Assembly (NCBI GenBank): GCA_031216915.1
Contig: CM062296.1
Span: forward strand, 147,609,340 to 147,673,339
Length of the DNA: 64,000 nucleotides
Reading direction: 5' to 3'
Source: Pictodentalium vernedei
Taxonomy: Eukaryota > Mollusca > Scaphopoda > Dentaliida > Dentaliidae
In this document: positions 1-11,754 of the stretch, in pieces
Layout of the letters: each line of letters begins with the position of its first letter
How positions within the stretch are numbered: position 1 is the first letter of the stretch
The notes under the pieces: generated by a model
Seen by the model: the letters and a program-made list of their open reading frames with translations, nothing else
The model's database searches: none
What the model was told of the DNA's origin: nothing
Program-made: the position numbers and the translations under genes

Positions 1-76
1 TTCCAAAAAGTCTATACCTAAAATACCAGAAAGGTCAACCAATTTTGCAACAATAAACTCATAATTCAACAAAATT

Positions 77-295
77 TCATCCAAAAAATTGGAGTTCAAT
101 TTCACCCCAAACGTCCAAGTGACCACCATCTGCCGTTAGCAATGAAATTTCTACTCCAGCTAAGATTGACAAATCCCCTCCCAGTATTTGAAATGACTCT
201 CCTGACACTAAGCTGAAAACTGAACCTGTATCAAGCAGAAATCTATGCCTGTTCCCATTTATCATCATCTGAGTAAACATGCATGACGTCGCCAC
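77..295 (-). pseudogene. Retropepsin-like aspartic protease fragment (gag-pol)
   Basis: The frame encodes about 72 residues with the retropepsin active-site block FLLDTGSVFSLVS at residues 19-31, preceded by a short beta-strand-like stretch as in Gypsy proteases. The catalytic Asp of the D-T-G triad is present. The flap and the C-terminal ILG region would extend past the window edge or are degraded. Retropepsins cut the Gag-Pol polyprotein. This sits directly downstream of the gag remnant on the same strand, as expected for a Gypsy element. It is a fragment of a dead copy, not a cellular gene. Confidence 0.7.
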
Positions 296-399
296 TGAAT
301 TCAGCCGAAGACTTGATCCAGTTGTAGGCAGGAGGCTCGAGTGGGTTACACGTTGGGTCCCTGGTGCAACTCTACTTCGTTTCTCTTGTCATTTTGCAC

Positions 400-1728
400 C
401 TCAGCGATATCAATAATATTTGACGTCTGGCTATTACTCTTAGCTGGCAGTTATATGATAAATGACCCAATTACGACAGACATAATACTCTATGGATGAA
501 ACATTAGGATTTCTTTTTCCTCTTTTACTTATTTTAAAATCAGTTAATTTAGTAATACATTCTTTCATAATCTCGACGAGCTTTGTTTGCTCTTCTCGAG
601 TCTTATGTTTGGAAGAACCTGATTTAACACCACATGTTTGTTTAATAGCTCTTATATAATTATCAGCTCTTTTTGTTTTGGTGAAAAAATACTGAGCCTC
701 ACCCCAATTGCTTCAAATTCAACAGCCAAAGACATAGCTTCCACCAAAGTCCTAGGGTGATGGAATATGATACGCTCTCGAATGTCTGATGATTCAAAAC
801 CATTAACAAACTATTCCACAAAATTGATTTTCCCGATCAGCAAATGTCATGTCAGGGAAAGCTAAATAACCCAATCTCCTTAATGCATAGCCAAAATCGG
901 CAGGAGATCCATTCTTCATTTGTTTCCTAGACTGGAATGTACACCTATGAGCTATAACCAATTCCAGAGGATTAAAACGTTTGGGTGTATCATAGTATTT
1001 TCTGTGCCTCCCCCCTTAACCCTTTAGTCAAAATCGACTTGGGTGCATCATAGTATTTTCTGTGCCTGCCCCCTTAACCCTTTACCTAACACGAAAAGCA
1101 GACGACCCTTGCAAACAAAATTCTTGAATAACTATTTTGTTTTGTCTCAAAGACATAGCTTATGACCCCTCATTGGAACGAGCTCGTTCGAATGAGGGGT
1201 AATAAGCTATGTTTCTGTGTAAAGGGGTAAGCACATAACCAAATGTTGACATTTTTCCACATAACTTTATTTATTCCAATCAGAAACTTACTCAAAATGC
1301 TCTAAAAATCTTTCAGTTCAACAGTCTTTCCATCATATCTATAAGGTGCCTCTTCCCTCCAAACTGGGATATCTCTCCAAGACAAACCTGAAGCCGACAG
1401 ACTTGATTGATGCCTACCTAAATCTCATACTCCTACTATCCGGGCTAGCAATATGTAAGGCCTGTTCGATAAAAATAGGTTTTGGCAATTTAGATTTTCT
1501 TGACTTCAAAGAAGACATTTGTTTACCACATTCTGCCTTACACTTTTCATATGTAGCTGTAATATCCCTAAACTGCCTCTCTACTTCTTCCTGGTCAGCA
1601 GAATAAACCTCGTCAAAATCAAACCAAAAACTGACACCCTTGTCCTTTGGCCTAGCACCACCAACAGATAAATTTTCTGCATACTTAATTTCTTTAGGTG
1701 TAACATGAGTTTTCTCCCTTGTAGCCAT
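400..1728 (-). pseudogene. Gag polyprotein remnant of the LTR retrotransposon
   Basis: An ATG at 1728, just after the primer binding site, opens a 104-residue lysine- and glutamate-rich N-terminal frame (1728-1414). After an inserted MITE, the frame around 960-690 shows a capsid-like stretch (Q-x-R-K-Q, DFGYALRRLGYLAFPD, then LVEAMSLAVEFEA), which matches the capsid C-terminal domain of Gypsy Gag proteins. Near 470-440 a CCHC zinc-knuckle remnant (CxxC, GH, C) is visible but split over two frames. Several stops and frameshifts show it is non-functional. Confidence 0.65.
1074..1230. mobile_element. TTAA-flanked piggyBac-like MITE (degraded copy)
   Basis: A left TTAA at 1074-1077 is followed by CCCTTTACCTAAC and an AAAAGCAGACGAC block. 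The centre is a hairpin with ATGACCCCTCATTGG and GAGCTCG. The right end (TAAAGGGGTAA) is degraded. It belongs to the family seen intact at 24110-24338 and 58801-59053. A direct duplication of about 60 bp (987-1080) precedes it and also contains TTAACCCTTTA. Confidence 0.7.
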
Positions 1729-1741
1729 GGTTTTTATTCAA

Positions 1742-1761
1742 GAATCCTGCTCACAGCGCCA
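1742..1761 (-). other. Retrotransposon primer binding site
   Basis: On the minus strand a TGGCGCTGTGAGCAGG block starts three bases after the LTR end (GTTACA) and 33 bp before the gag ATG. The leading TGG pairs with a tRNA CCA 3' end. The matching tRNA was not identified. Confidence 0.6.
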
Positions 1762-1764
1762 AAA

Positions 1765-2030
1765 TGTAACCAAGCGGTACAGGGTTGCCTAGAATCTCCT
1801 CAAAAGGTCCACTTCAAGCCCCTCTAACATGTAACTGAACAGTACATGTTTAACTAGAATCCCCCCCCCCCCCCCCCAAATGGGCCACTTAAAGCCCCTC
1901 TAAAATGTAACTGAATGGTACTGGGTTGACTAGAATCCCCTTAAAAGGTTTACTTCAAACCCCTCTAAACTGTAACTGAATGCTACGGGGTTGACTAGAA
2001 TCCCCTTATAAGGTCCATTTCAAGCCACTC
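1765..2030. repeat. Tandem repeat of about 65 bp inside the LTR, four units
   Basis: Units start at the TGTAAC words near 1765, 1830, 1906 and 1971. Each contains a GTTGACTAGAATCCCC block and an AGGTCCACTTCAAGCCCCTC block. The second unit is lengthened by a run of 17 C (1861-1877). The array lies at the R/U5 end of the LTR; upstream on the minus strand an AATAAA signal is visible near 2130. Confidence 0.8.
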
Positions 2031-2285
2031 GCACCGTGGGTTAAACCACCCAAGTTCGATTGTTTTTGAACTATGGCCACAAGGAAAACAGTAATAACAC
2101 AAAAATGGGGATACACAATCTTTTATTTTGAAAAGATGTACCAGGTGAAGGGAGAGTGCGACAGACGGCGAAAATTTTAATAAAGTGTGTGAAATATTAC
2201 GAGTACTAAAGTTCAGGTACTGAAAAAGGGAGTCCACAAAATAAAGCAATAAACAGTATAATGTACAACACATACCATTCACATG

Positions 2286-2690
2286 ACTGTATGCCTAATT
2301 GCAAACAGACGGTCAAGTGGCCAGACGTTCTACCACTATGGCAAATGTGCTATGAATTTTTAAACCTGCATTTTACTTGTTATAATTTATTCTCCATGAG
2401 ACAGAAATAAATTTGATCTTGGCTGGACAATTATAGTTTCAAATAAACACGTTTTCTGCTTTTGAAGGCCAAAGATTTAATCAAATTCCCGAAACAGAAT
2501 ATATTTAATAACTGCACCCAGCACACCTTACATCCACGACTATGGCAAAAGAGGTGTGGTATTCATCTTCTTTTAGTGAGAGTGATTCAACTTTGTTCAC
2601 AGAATGTCTCTTGTTTATGTCCCAATATGAAGAGATTGCATGGTGCATGCACAAATTAAGAGTGTTTCATGGGCACCTTCTCACGTGCTT
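2286..2690. other. No recognisable feature
   Basis: AT-rich sequence with no convincing coding signal, RNA gene or repeat boundary. Confidence 0.5.
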
Positions 2691-3052
2691 GTGCTTGCAC
2701 AAAAATTGTTCTTGTCTCATCTGAAACAGATATGTTGGAAAATTGCGAAAACGTCGGAGAGGGAAGCTCACTCTCTTTTTTTGGCATGTCCCCCACATTC
2801 ACAAAGAGACAGAATGGTAGAGCTTAAAATAATTATTGGTATTTAAGGTCACTGTCAGCATCTATGGCTATATCATGACCATAACATATGTATTTATTAA
2901 AGTTTGTCTATTTGTTGACACTTGAAGCACAACCTGTTTTTTGGCATGTCCAACACATTCACAAACCGACAAAATGTTAGAGAATAAATTAAATACAGAC
3001 ATTTGACATCACTCTGGTCATCTAGGGATATATCATGACCATAACATTATTA

Positions 3053-3188
3053 GTTATCCTTGTGTTTTCCAGGGTGTATGGGAATTTACACCGGTTTTGG
3101 AACTCATACACCTTGAGGTAAAGCCGAAGGGTGTATGAGCTCCCAGACCGGTGTAAATTCCCATACTCCCTGGAAAACAAAAGGATAA
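3053..3188. repeat. Imperfect inverted repeat, about 65-bp arms
   Basis: The left arm begins GTTATCCTTGTGTTTTCCAG and the right arm ends CTGGAAAACAAAAGGATAAC. Blocks GGGAATTTACACCGGT and ACCGGTGTAAATTCCC pair, as do CTCATACACC and GGTGTATGAG. The turn is near 3118-3123. It resembles a small fold-back element without a recognised target duplication. Confidence 0.8.
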
Positions 3189-3305
3189 CAGATTTATTTC
3201 CAAAAATTTTCGTGTACTTGATACTTTAACCTAAATTGTGGGAAAAACTGGCAGAAAATTTGTACTTTGGAAGTTTCTTAATAAAACCAGACAAAGATGG
3301 ATGTC

Positions 3306-3336
3306 ATTGGAACTGGCTCAATGAGCCAGTTCCAAT
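3306..3336. repeat. Perfect hairpin with 15-bp arms
   Basis: ATTGGAACTGGCTCA is followed by a single A and its exact reverse complement. Confidence 0.85.
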
Positions 3337-3485
3337 AAAATCCATATCTGTAATATTTTATTCCACACAAATATTAAATTTCCTGTATTTTTATTTTTGT
3401 GCTAACATAACTGAGCAGAAGGTAGGAATTAATAATCAAAAATGGGTACTGTTTTAGTTATATACCCTGCTATTGTGTATTCTTG

Positions 3486-3517
3486 TTTTTACACCATGGT
3501 TAACCACGGTGTAAAAA
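3486..3517. repeat. Palindrome with 16-bp arms
   Basis: TTTTTACACC, then a core centred on GGTTAACC, then GGTGTAAAAA, with one mismatched pair. The centre lies between 3501 and 3502. Confidence 0.8.
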
Positions 3518-4300
3518 AAGCTACTGTGGATTGCAAGTTACAACGTACCTCTCAGCCAATCAAAATGCAGTATTTTGTTGCATTTGAAAATAAAGGTGTC
3601 TATTCAAATTTAGCTTGTCGTTGACACCTGAGGTGCATTCGTGAGACGACTTACACCCCAGATCTTGGTTCTGTTTACACAATATAATAAAGAAGAAAAA
3701 ATCCAGCGTCGCGCCGTTTTTAAGTTGGCTTCCGATCGATCTCTTGCTTCTCTGCCCTCTCAAATTATTTGCTGAATCGCTGTTTCTATTGTCCGCATTT
3801 AGTTTAACTCATCAAGATTCTCTCTGTCAGACTCTGAGGGAGCTACCTAATTAACAAAGCTTTTGTTCCGATGAAGAAGAAGTTGGATCGGAAGTTCCGA
3901 ACACGCTCTCCTCTGATTCTACCCCCGGCGAAGGATTGTAATGATGAATGAACTATTTTCGTGTGGAAGGAGCACGGACGAAATGATATACGCCAAGTCC
4001 TTTCCGTTCTTCATATTAGGAATTATTGTACCATAAAGTGCTAACATGGTTTTCTGTCAGATAAAGAGGTTTCAATTTAACAAAGAATCCAGGATTCGTT
4101 ACGACACGCTGTTATCAAACATGTGGGCATTTTCTTCACCCACCAAACGTAAAACAAAAAGACTTATCATGCCAGTGCCTCAAAAATGAAGAGTAAAGAT
4201 AATCAAAATGATTGAATGTATCGCGTACAATACAGTCTGCGTTTTCACGTTAAACAGTTGGGAAAGCCCGTAATTTGTACAGTAAATTACAGTTCTCTAG

Positions 4301-5212
4301 TATTAATGAATGTTTTTTACCGTGAACGCATGGACATGTAAATGTTTGAAAATAGCCAACATTTAATTATCTCTTTTTTAAACTACTATCCAGTCCATCT
4401 CGTTCATAATCGAGCATTTTATCATGTGTTATGCAAGTTACGCCGTGCGGAGATTAACTCTACCATTTGATTAACTGCTGGAAAGAGCCCAGGTCTCTTC
4501 CCAATAATGAATCGTGTGATGGAATTACAACGTATAAATGTTATGAAACGTTTCTCATATGTTAGGATATATTTTGGTCCGTTATTTATGGTAAAAAGGG
4601 CGTGGTAGGTTAAAAACACATGGGTTGAATATTTTACATGCGCTTCCTTTCGTACTTTTTAATTTTTTAAAATAGTTTTTCATTTTTTATTTTTGTTATA
4701 TTTTTATTATTATTCTTTTATTGTTTCTTAATTTTTAATTCTTTTATTGTATGTTTCTATTTTTATTATTCCAATTATTATGGCTGTTCCATTTCACCAA
4801 TAATTGATTGATTTAGCTTCGAGTAGAAGTTTTAACTCGTACAAGGTTTGGAGATAACTACTAAAATAGGCCAGCTGAGAATTTAATCATCATATCTGTA
4901 TTCCCAATATCTTTATCTTCTTAACCCTTGACGGTTAGTGGTATCTTCCATGTCTGTTGAAAGGCAATAATTGGAAGAGTTCACAGTCATTATGTGGAGG
5001 CAGACTAATTCATATTTTAAATGTGCAGCCTTGAGGCTGCTCGATGCACATATCGATTTGTCTTGCCCACACACTCACTTAGCAACCATTCTACCCACTG
5101 AAATTATGACATATCATGTCGTGTGCCGGAAAAGCGAGCACATTTGTTCAAGGGATTAACAACATTTCTGATATTAATTATTTTTTCACTGAGATGGAAT
5201 TGTAGAACTTAC
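4301..5212. other. Intronic or intergenic stretch, left arm
   Basis: Contains a T-rich low-complexity tract at about 4650-4770. Nothing else is recognised. Its mirror is 46505-47415. Confidence 0.5.
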
Positions 5213-5419
5213 CAGATATAGTCGACTAGTAACATCCGTACAAGAAGCACTCTAGATGTGAAAATATCTACCAACCGTCCACTGAAAATCTTGTCTTTAG
5301 CGATGTGAGGAAGATCGATGTTTGCCTTTCCATTGACTCTTGCAATCTTTTTCAGTACTGTGGTAGCTTCGTTCACTCTGCCTTTTTTGGCTGCCCATCT
5401 CGGAGATTCAGGCAATATC
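5213..5419 (-). CDS. SLC22-type transporter, exon D (left arm)
   Basis: Mirror copy of the exon at 46298-46504 with the same acceptor, donor and encoded protein. It reads outward, away from the spacer. The rest of the gene would continue below 4097, but nothing resembling TM7-12 was seen in 1-4096, so later exons would have to be outside the window. Confidence 0.87.
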
Positions 5420-6540
5420 CTGTAACACATTTTCAAACACAAAAAGAGAAACTCGTTACATTACGAAAAACAGTACTCGTTAATACCATAGCTTTCGGCT
5501 TTATTAGCCTTAATCATTGGTGAAACATAGAGACACACGCATCAACATAAGTTGAATCAATATCTCAATATGCTGAAACTCTTGAAAATAAGTTAAAGCG
5601 TCATAACCTTAAATGTCAATGATGAATTGATCATACTTGAGTGTATGTTCGAAAGCCAACATGTAAAGTTATCTATGTTTCACCACGGACAAAGGCTAAT
5701 AAAGTTATGAGCTCTGATACTAACCAGCACTGTTTTTTTTCACAATGTAACTTTACATCCGGCCCATCCATTTTGGGCCTAACTGAGTTTTTTTAGAAAC
5801 GTGTTAGCTTATTCAAATAACAAGCTTTCGATTTTGAGGCGGGCGAACGCTTTCACTGCACATGTATTGGGGTGATTTGGTGCGTTGTGAACTACAGTTA
5901 AAACTAGAAGTCCTGTCATAAAATGCGCACAAATAGCACGTCGATCTGCGCATTAATCTACGCATTATGACCATAGTAAGGCTATCAAATTCTGTACATA
6001 TGGCCTGTGCACAAGCAATGTTTCAGCCAATGGACCACCGGGTAACCCAGAGGTCCATTGGCAGGAACATTGCTTGTGTTTGTTATGAGTATCCAGGAGA
6101 AGCTGCCATGCTTTGGGTGCCATTCGATATGGTAATTGCGCACAATTCCTATGCGCAGTTAAGCCTAGATAACCGCCCAGTTCGTGAGAGGCCTTCTAGT
6201 TTTAACTGTACGTACCCCGGAAAGTTCATTTGTCACACCTCACAACAAAATTGGAGTCTCACTTGGGCTGTCTCCTATTTGTTTTCACCATATTTTGATT
6301 TTCTGTAACGTTTTGCTGGGCATCATATCAACAGTGTTCACATTGAGGCATACAATACATACACTGCTTTTCCATTAACATAAAAGACTAGAAGATGCGA
6401 TTTACTAATTTTTTCCTGAGAAGAATGAAAACTTGCAAATTATTGTAAAAGCACATTCGCAAAACAAGTAGTCAAAGTGGACATTTAGTGTTGGTAGGTG
6501 CGATACTGATATATATTATTAGCTGGTTTAATGCTAGAAG
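5420..6540. other. Intronic stretch, left arm
   Basis: Holds a small inverted repeat near 6005-6080 (ACAAGCAATGTTTCAGCCAA against TTGGCAGGAACATTGCTTGT) and a repeated GCAGTTTTAACT-like word. No gene is recognised. The mirror is about 45177-46297. Confidence 0.45.
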
Positions 6541-6870
6541 CCGCAATCAGGGCTTTCAAATGCTGAGAGTCCTAGAGCAAAAGCCAACATTTCTCGTGCA
6601 CTTGCTTCATATTCCGTCAAATGTAAATTATATTGTGTTTACATAAATTTGTTTTATTACAAATTATTGGAGAGTGCCTTTGGGACCAGAAATTTACGCA
6701 TATGAGACGATGCTGTTCGGGCTGTGTTTGGAAAGCTTCCCTCTCCATTCCGTGAAATGCAAATGCTATTTTGTTTACATAAATTTATTTTATTTCAAGT
6801 TATTGGAGAGGCCTCTGGGCAATCTCCAATAATTTATAATGAAACAAATTTTAAAAAACAAATTCAGTCC
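6540..6870 (-). repeat. Dispersed repeat inserted in LINE remnant (left arm)
   Basis: The minus strand carries blocks ATTTATGTAAACA, GGAATATGAAGCAAGTGCA and GGCTTCTAGCA that also occur at 12015-12165, where they interrupt a different LINE fragment. A looser relative lies near 59110-59310. Its mirror is 44845-45177. It also contains a second short scrap of LINE RT (6690-6750). Confidence 0.6.
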
Positions 6871-6994
6871 ACTAAAAATAATCTAGCTCTCAATAATTAA
6901 ATGATAGATTATCTGTGAACAAATTACATCAAATTGGTTTGCCATAAAAAAACAAGTTTCATTTTGCTACTTTTAATAACGACAATAGCATTCA

Positions 6995-7560
6995 CCCCTG
7001 AAGCTTCAAAGTCGTATAAGATTAGGCTGCATGGCATGGCTGTAACTATTTATGTGAGGCAAATTAATGCCACCACTTCTACTGTGTTGATTATCACGTT
7101 TCAATTTATTTTTTTCTGTTTTTTACTGGAGAAGAGAAATTCAAAAAATAATGATTGGATTTTTTTATGACGTAATTTGCATTGAGAAAATTAAACTCAA
7201 TTCCCAGCATTGTGAAAGAGTTTATATGGTTCCAATTGAGTCTACCTTTGAGCACATTTCTTCGCCATAACACCCCTTCAACCCATTCCGTATCATCTGC
7301 GTTTTGTCACAGTTTATTCTGAGACCAGAAATTTTCGCGTATGAGATGATGCTGTTCAGAGCTGTGTTTGAAAAGCGTCCCTCTCCATTCGGGAGAAGCG
7401 ATAGGTCGTCATAGTATTGAGTGATCAGGTATTCGGATTGGTTAAAGTTTTTTCCTCGAATATCGGGGCTAATTTGTTACGCAGCGCTAGAAATCATGGC
7501 ACTTTTATTGAACAGGTAAGACGACAAGGGATCGCCCTGTCTAACACATTGTTGTGACAA
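6995..7560 (-). pseudogene. LINE reverse transcriptase fragment (left arm)
   Basis: The minus strand encodes, with stops and shifts, the block CVRQGDPLSSYLF, the catalytic motif as QYYDDLSLL, then ISGLRINCDKTQ and a C-terminal GGINLPHINSYSHAMQ-like stretch. This order (RQGDPLSPYLF, Y-x-DD, GL-x-N-x-x-K-T, GG-x-x-LP) is characteristic of non-LTR retrotransposons of the L1/Tx1-like group. It is a dead fragment in the intron between exons C and D. Confidence 0.8.
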
Positions 7561-7599
7561 CATTTCCCGAATAATGACCATTATTTACAAAGAAGCAGT

Positions 7600-8660
7600 G
7601 GATATTTATGTAAAAGGTTTCGAACCATGTTATACTATAGGGTGAGGTTTTAAAACGGATAATACGTTTTTTCGATAAAAGGCCATTCTAAAGAGGTCAA
7701 AGATTTTTTGAACTCTAATAAAACAAGCATTCCTAGAGAATTGTGCATTAACATTCGTTAATTAAGCTGATGGCAGGTGGGTTGATTTACCAGTGTATCT
7801 TGGTTTTATAAACCCAAGTTGGGTCTCTGATATACGTGTTGGCAATAGTTTTTTATACGTTTTGGCAATAGCACTGGATCCTATCTTTACATCAACATTG
7901 ATCAGCGATTTTGAGATCCACTTTTGTGTATATATTTTGTATTTATTGGATTTTAGAATACATGTGAAGATATCCCCTCTTTGAAAATGTAAAGTTCTTG
8001 GATGTTATAACCACGGTTTGAGGCTTTAATAAGAAATGTACCTATATATTTAAAAACAAACTGCAAAACTCAGCAGTAAAACCGTACGAACCTGGACTTT
8101 TGTTACTTTTCATTCACTTTAGTGGCGTAAGTATTCACAACTCGATAGAAAACCTCCGAGCGAATTGCGCTCGTCTTCCTTGAGAAAGTATAGCCTTGTT
8201 CATTTTCTTCAATTTCGTCAGATGGGGATGATTTTAGGGAGTAGAGGTTTTTATGAAAAACTCTTTGTTTTGCTATGATTTTGTTGAAGTCAATACTTCA
8301 GATCTATTTATTTGATTATCATCACGATCAACTTTTTCGTAAAATGTCTCTTTTCAAGATTACAAAAATATTTTGTCAGTTTCTGCCCTCAACTTTCCAT
8401 TTGGATATTTCCCTCAAAATCATACGTTCTATCTTCTGTTCCCTGATTTCTTTAACTTATTGTCAAGAGTTTCAACATCTTGAGATATTGTAAAGTCGCC
8501 GTGGTCTTATTTCGCAATTTGCTCTTCTAATTCATTTTCCGTTTTCTTCTCCTTGATTTCCGATTTTTTGTTTTTTACGAGTACAGTATGATGTTGTTTT
8601 ACCACGGACCATCAGCTAAATTGTTTCCAAGAACAGTTGATTGGTGCTTCTATCAAATTA
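7600..8660. other. Intronic stretch, left arm
   Basis: No protein, RNA or repeat boundary recognised. The mirror is about 43055-44115. Confidence 0.45.
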
Positions 8661-8661
8661 C

Positions 8662-8663
<2 letters not shown>

Positions 8664-8720
<57 letters not shown>

Positions 8721-8757
8721 TAATAATAATTATTATTATTATTATTATTACTATTAT
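8664..8757. repeat. ATA/ATT microsatellite (left arm)
   Basis: An (ATA)n run, a short AAAAAAT interruption and an (ATT)n run form a self-complementary microsatellite. The right-arm copy is 12 bp longer. Confidence 0.95.
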
Positions 8758-8769
8758 TAGTCTTTCCCA

Positions 8770-11700
8770 AACCCAGTTCGGGAAAGACTCTTGTTATTCT
8801 TTTTCAAAAATTCTTCTTCATAATTTTCTTTTTTAAGGCTTTCTCAAACCAGTTTGGAAAAGATTCTTGTTATTCTACTTTTTCAAACATTTTTCTTCAT
8901 TATTTCTTTTTTTATATTTTTTTCCTCCTTGAATGTTGTCATTTGCACAGTGCAAAAACAACCTGCACGATTTCAACCACATTTGGCATACTTATATATT
9001 GTCATACAATCTAGTGAAATAAGGTACTGCCATATCTGTGAAAATGTTTATTTTCAAAATATTCTGCCAAAACCTTCAAAATTTTACCACTTTTCAACAT
9101 AGCTCAAAAACAAGTTCTACGATTCCAACCAATGACAGTATACTTATGTAATGGCATAACGTCTAGTGAAATGAGATATCGCCATAATCGTGAAAAAGCG
9201 TATTTTAAAAATCCTCTGCCAAACTATCAAAATTTCACCATTTCTCAAAAGTCTAAATATTGTTGACAGTTATTTAACTCAGATTTCCAAACATTTAGAG
9301 CATAATATGATATACCAAAATCACCACACAAACATTTCAAAATAAACCCCTATTGGCCAAAAATACAGCATTTTTTCTTCAAAACTGGCCAACTTCAAAG
9401 GCAAATTTCTCTAATGGTAAGGCTGTTGTAACAATTTCTTTGGTATGGATAGATGCAACAATTAGTGCTGAAGAAAGTCACTGTTTACTTTTTAATCCTA
9501 GATTTAACATACAAGGACAATGAGGGTGAGAATAAAAGTACCCTTTAAAAATGTCAGAATTAGAAAACTTTGGTTGCTCTTTTCTATCATTTTCGAAAGG
9601 GTTAATTTCACACACTTTGAACGCCCGTATTCACAATTGACTACCGAGTGTACTTGCTATGTAAGTTTGGTTGTAAACTTTAACTCTATGCCCATTCTGG
9701 TAACATAAAAGTAGATACAATCCAAAACAACTCCCATTTTTTTCAAAATTTGGTAAGTTTAAGTCGCAAATTACTCCATTTCAAATTGATTGATCGCTGA
9801 GTGTTTTCAATGGCTGCATGCAGCAGTCAAAGTATGACACCTTTGTTTTATATGTTAATATTAAAAGTTTAATCCTTGGCAAATTTGAGACTTACCATAA
9901 GGATGCTGTCAGAATAATTGTTATTTTCGCTGACATTTACATGCGATTTCTCAGCACGTTTCCAATGAGAAGATGGGGCATTCATCCAAGATTAATTGCG
10001 CTGTTATATGTTTTATTCAAAGTTTTAAACCTCAGCCAGTTGTCAGGCCTTGAATTGGAGTACCTTCAAATTATACATATTCTTCGAATACCAAGATTCA
10101 AGATTCCTCTATGTCTCTTATCAGAAGCTCAAGATGTGATTGATGGCAGGTCTATGGAAAGTGAAATGGGGTATCCTGATATTTGCGAAAATGCTTATTG
10201 TCAAAATATTCTGCAAAAAACATAAAATGTTTACGATTTTTCATAAGTCTCAAAATTGTTTACAGTTATTTAGCACAAATTTTCCCAAATTTAGAGCATA
10301 ATATGATACACCAAAATCAACAGACAAATATTTCAAAATCAACCCCCTTTGGCCAAAAAAGGACATGATATAGTATTTTTTCTTCAAACTTGACCAACTT
10401 CAATGGCAAATTTCTCTAATTCCAAGTTTGTTGTAATAATTGATATGGTATGGATAGATGCAACAATGACTGCTGAAGACAGTTACTGTTTGCCTTTTTA
10501 GGCTTTCCCAAACTCTGTTTGGGAAAGACTTTTGTTATTTTTTTTTCAAAACTTTTTCTTCATTATTTTTTTTTAGGCCTTCTAAAACCCTGTATAGGAA
10601 ACGCTCTTGATATTTTTCTTTTTCAAAATTTTTCTTCATTACTTTTTTTTCTAATTTGTATTTATTTTTTTCCTCCCTCACTTTTGCAGCTCAAAAACTG
10701 GCTTACGATTTCAACCACATTTGGAATACTTATGTACTGTCCTAAAATCTTGTGAAATGAGGTATCGTCATGTCTGTGAAAACACTTATTTTCAAAATTT
10801 TCTGCCAAAACCATCAAAATTTCACCACCTTTCAACATAGCTCAAAAACAAGCTGTACGATTTCAAACAAATTTGGCAAACATAAAATGACACAAAATCT
10901 AGTGAAATGGTGTACATTCGTGAAAACGCTTATTTTCAAAGTTTTCTGCCACACCATTTTTCAAAAGTCTAAAAATCTAAACACACATCCCAGTATCCCA
11001 GTCAGTCACTAGAACGAGTACTTTTTAATTTCTATTACATGTGTTTCATCTTCTCTGAATCAGATATCTTGGAAATATTGTGAAATCGTCAGAGTGGGAA
11101 GCATACCCTCTTCTGTTGGCATGTCCCACACATTCACAAACAGACAGGATGGCAAAGAATAAATTATTATTGGTATTTAAAGAAGAATAAATTCAGTATC
11201 GCATTGTTTTTAAAGTTGGCTTCCAATGGATACCTCGCTTCTCTGCTCTCCCTAATTATTTGCTGGATCTCTGTTTCTGTTGTCCACCTGTAGCCTTTAA
11301 CTTGTCACGATTCTCTCTGCCAGGCACCAAGGGAGCTTTCTTCTTTACAAAGCTCTTGTTATCAGGTGAAAATATAATAAAAAAGATTTATAGTTTCGTG
11401 TACAATACAGAGTGCTTTTTTCACATTAAAAAGTTGGTAATGCCCGTAATTTGTCCAACAAATTACGATTTTCTAGATTTTTTTTTCTCTCACTGAATTT
11501 TGACTGATGCACTGCTTAAAAACAGGCTTATGATTTCACCCAAATTTGGCATACATATGTAATGGCATGAAATCTAGTGAAATGAGGTATCATGATATCT
11601 GTGAAGATGCTTGTTTTCAAAATTTTCTGCCAAAACGATCAAAATTTTACCATTTTTCAACATAGCCCACAAACAGACTGTATGATTTCAATCAAATTTG
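8770..11700 (+). repeat. Cluster of diverged repeat units of about 150 bp (left arm)
   Basis: Units carrying GATTTCAACCACATTTGG, CTAGTGAAATGAGGTATC, TCAAAATTTTCTGCC and TCAACATAGCTCAAAAAC recur at about 8950, 9105, 10690, 10846, 11515 and 11668. A block of about 300 bp at 9200-9490 is repeated at 10170-10490. CTTTCCCAAAC/GTTTGGGAAAG hairpins occur at 8763-8790 and 10503-10530. The frames inside are fortuitous. The cluster also contains the short dispersed repeat copy at 11040-11480. Confidence 0.75.
11040..11480 (+). repeat. Short copy of the dispersed repeat family (left arm)
   Basis: Matches 2690-4300 in order but lacks the extra internal segments. Its mirror is 40223-40663. Confidence 0.65.
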
Positions 11701-11705
11701 ATCTT

Positions 11706-11711
<6 letters not shown>

Positions 11712-11747
<36 letters not shown>

Positions 11748-11749
11748 GT
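11712..11749. repeat. ATT microsatellite (left arm)
   Basis: An (ATT)n run continuing into GTTGCTGTTGTTG. The right-arm copy at about 39955-39995 is one unit longer. Confidence 0.9.
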
Positions 11750-11754
11750 TGCTG

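Larger units (their letters stand above)
1..2285 (-). mobile_element. Gypsy-type LTR retrotransposon, 5' part, decayed
   Basis: On the minus strand the order is LTR (about 2285 to 1765), primer binding site (1761-1742), gag (1728 to about 400) and the start of the aspartic protease (295-77), which is the 5' half of a Ty3/Gypsy-like element. The rest of pol would lie beyond position 1. Gag is interrupted by frameshifts and by a small TTAA-flanked element at 1074-1230. The outer LTR boundary is not clear because no matching terminal TGTAAC was found near 2285. The family assignment rests on the gag core, a zinc-knuckle remnant and the DTGS protease motif; reverse transcriptase is not in the window. 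Confidence 0.75.
2690..4300 (+). repeat. Long copy of a dispersed repeat family
   Basis: Blocks around 2700-2850, 3690-3870 and 4225-4300 match, in the same order and orientation, a shorter copy at 11040-11480 and its mirror at 40223-40663. Shared words include GGCATGTCCCACACATTCAC, TTTAAGTTGGCTTCC and CCCGTAATTTGT. The long copy contains extra segments, including three hairpins and the outer breakpoint of the giant palindrome (4097). No protein is recognised in it. Confidence 0.65.

Noticed and set aside
8588..8836. Open frame with a long poly-isoleucine tract, mirrored at 42867-43127, and a poly-Gln frame at 11743-12015.
   Set aside because: These are translations of ATA/ATT and GTT microsatellites, not genes. 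The second frame overlaps the real LINE endonuclease remnant and only its tail is microsatellite.
9818..10225. 135-residue open frame, mirrored at 41478-41885.
   Set aside because: It lies in a cluster of diverged intergenic repeats; its last 20 codons are repeat sequence. No recognisable domain.
8770..11700. A CRISPR-like array, because of repeated blocks with spacers.
   Set aside because: Units are long, diverged and irregular, there are no cas genes, and the DNA is eukaryotic.
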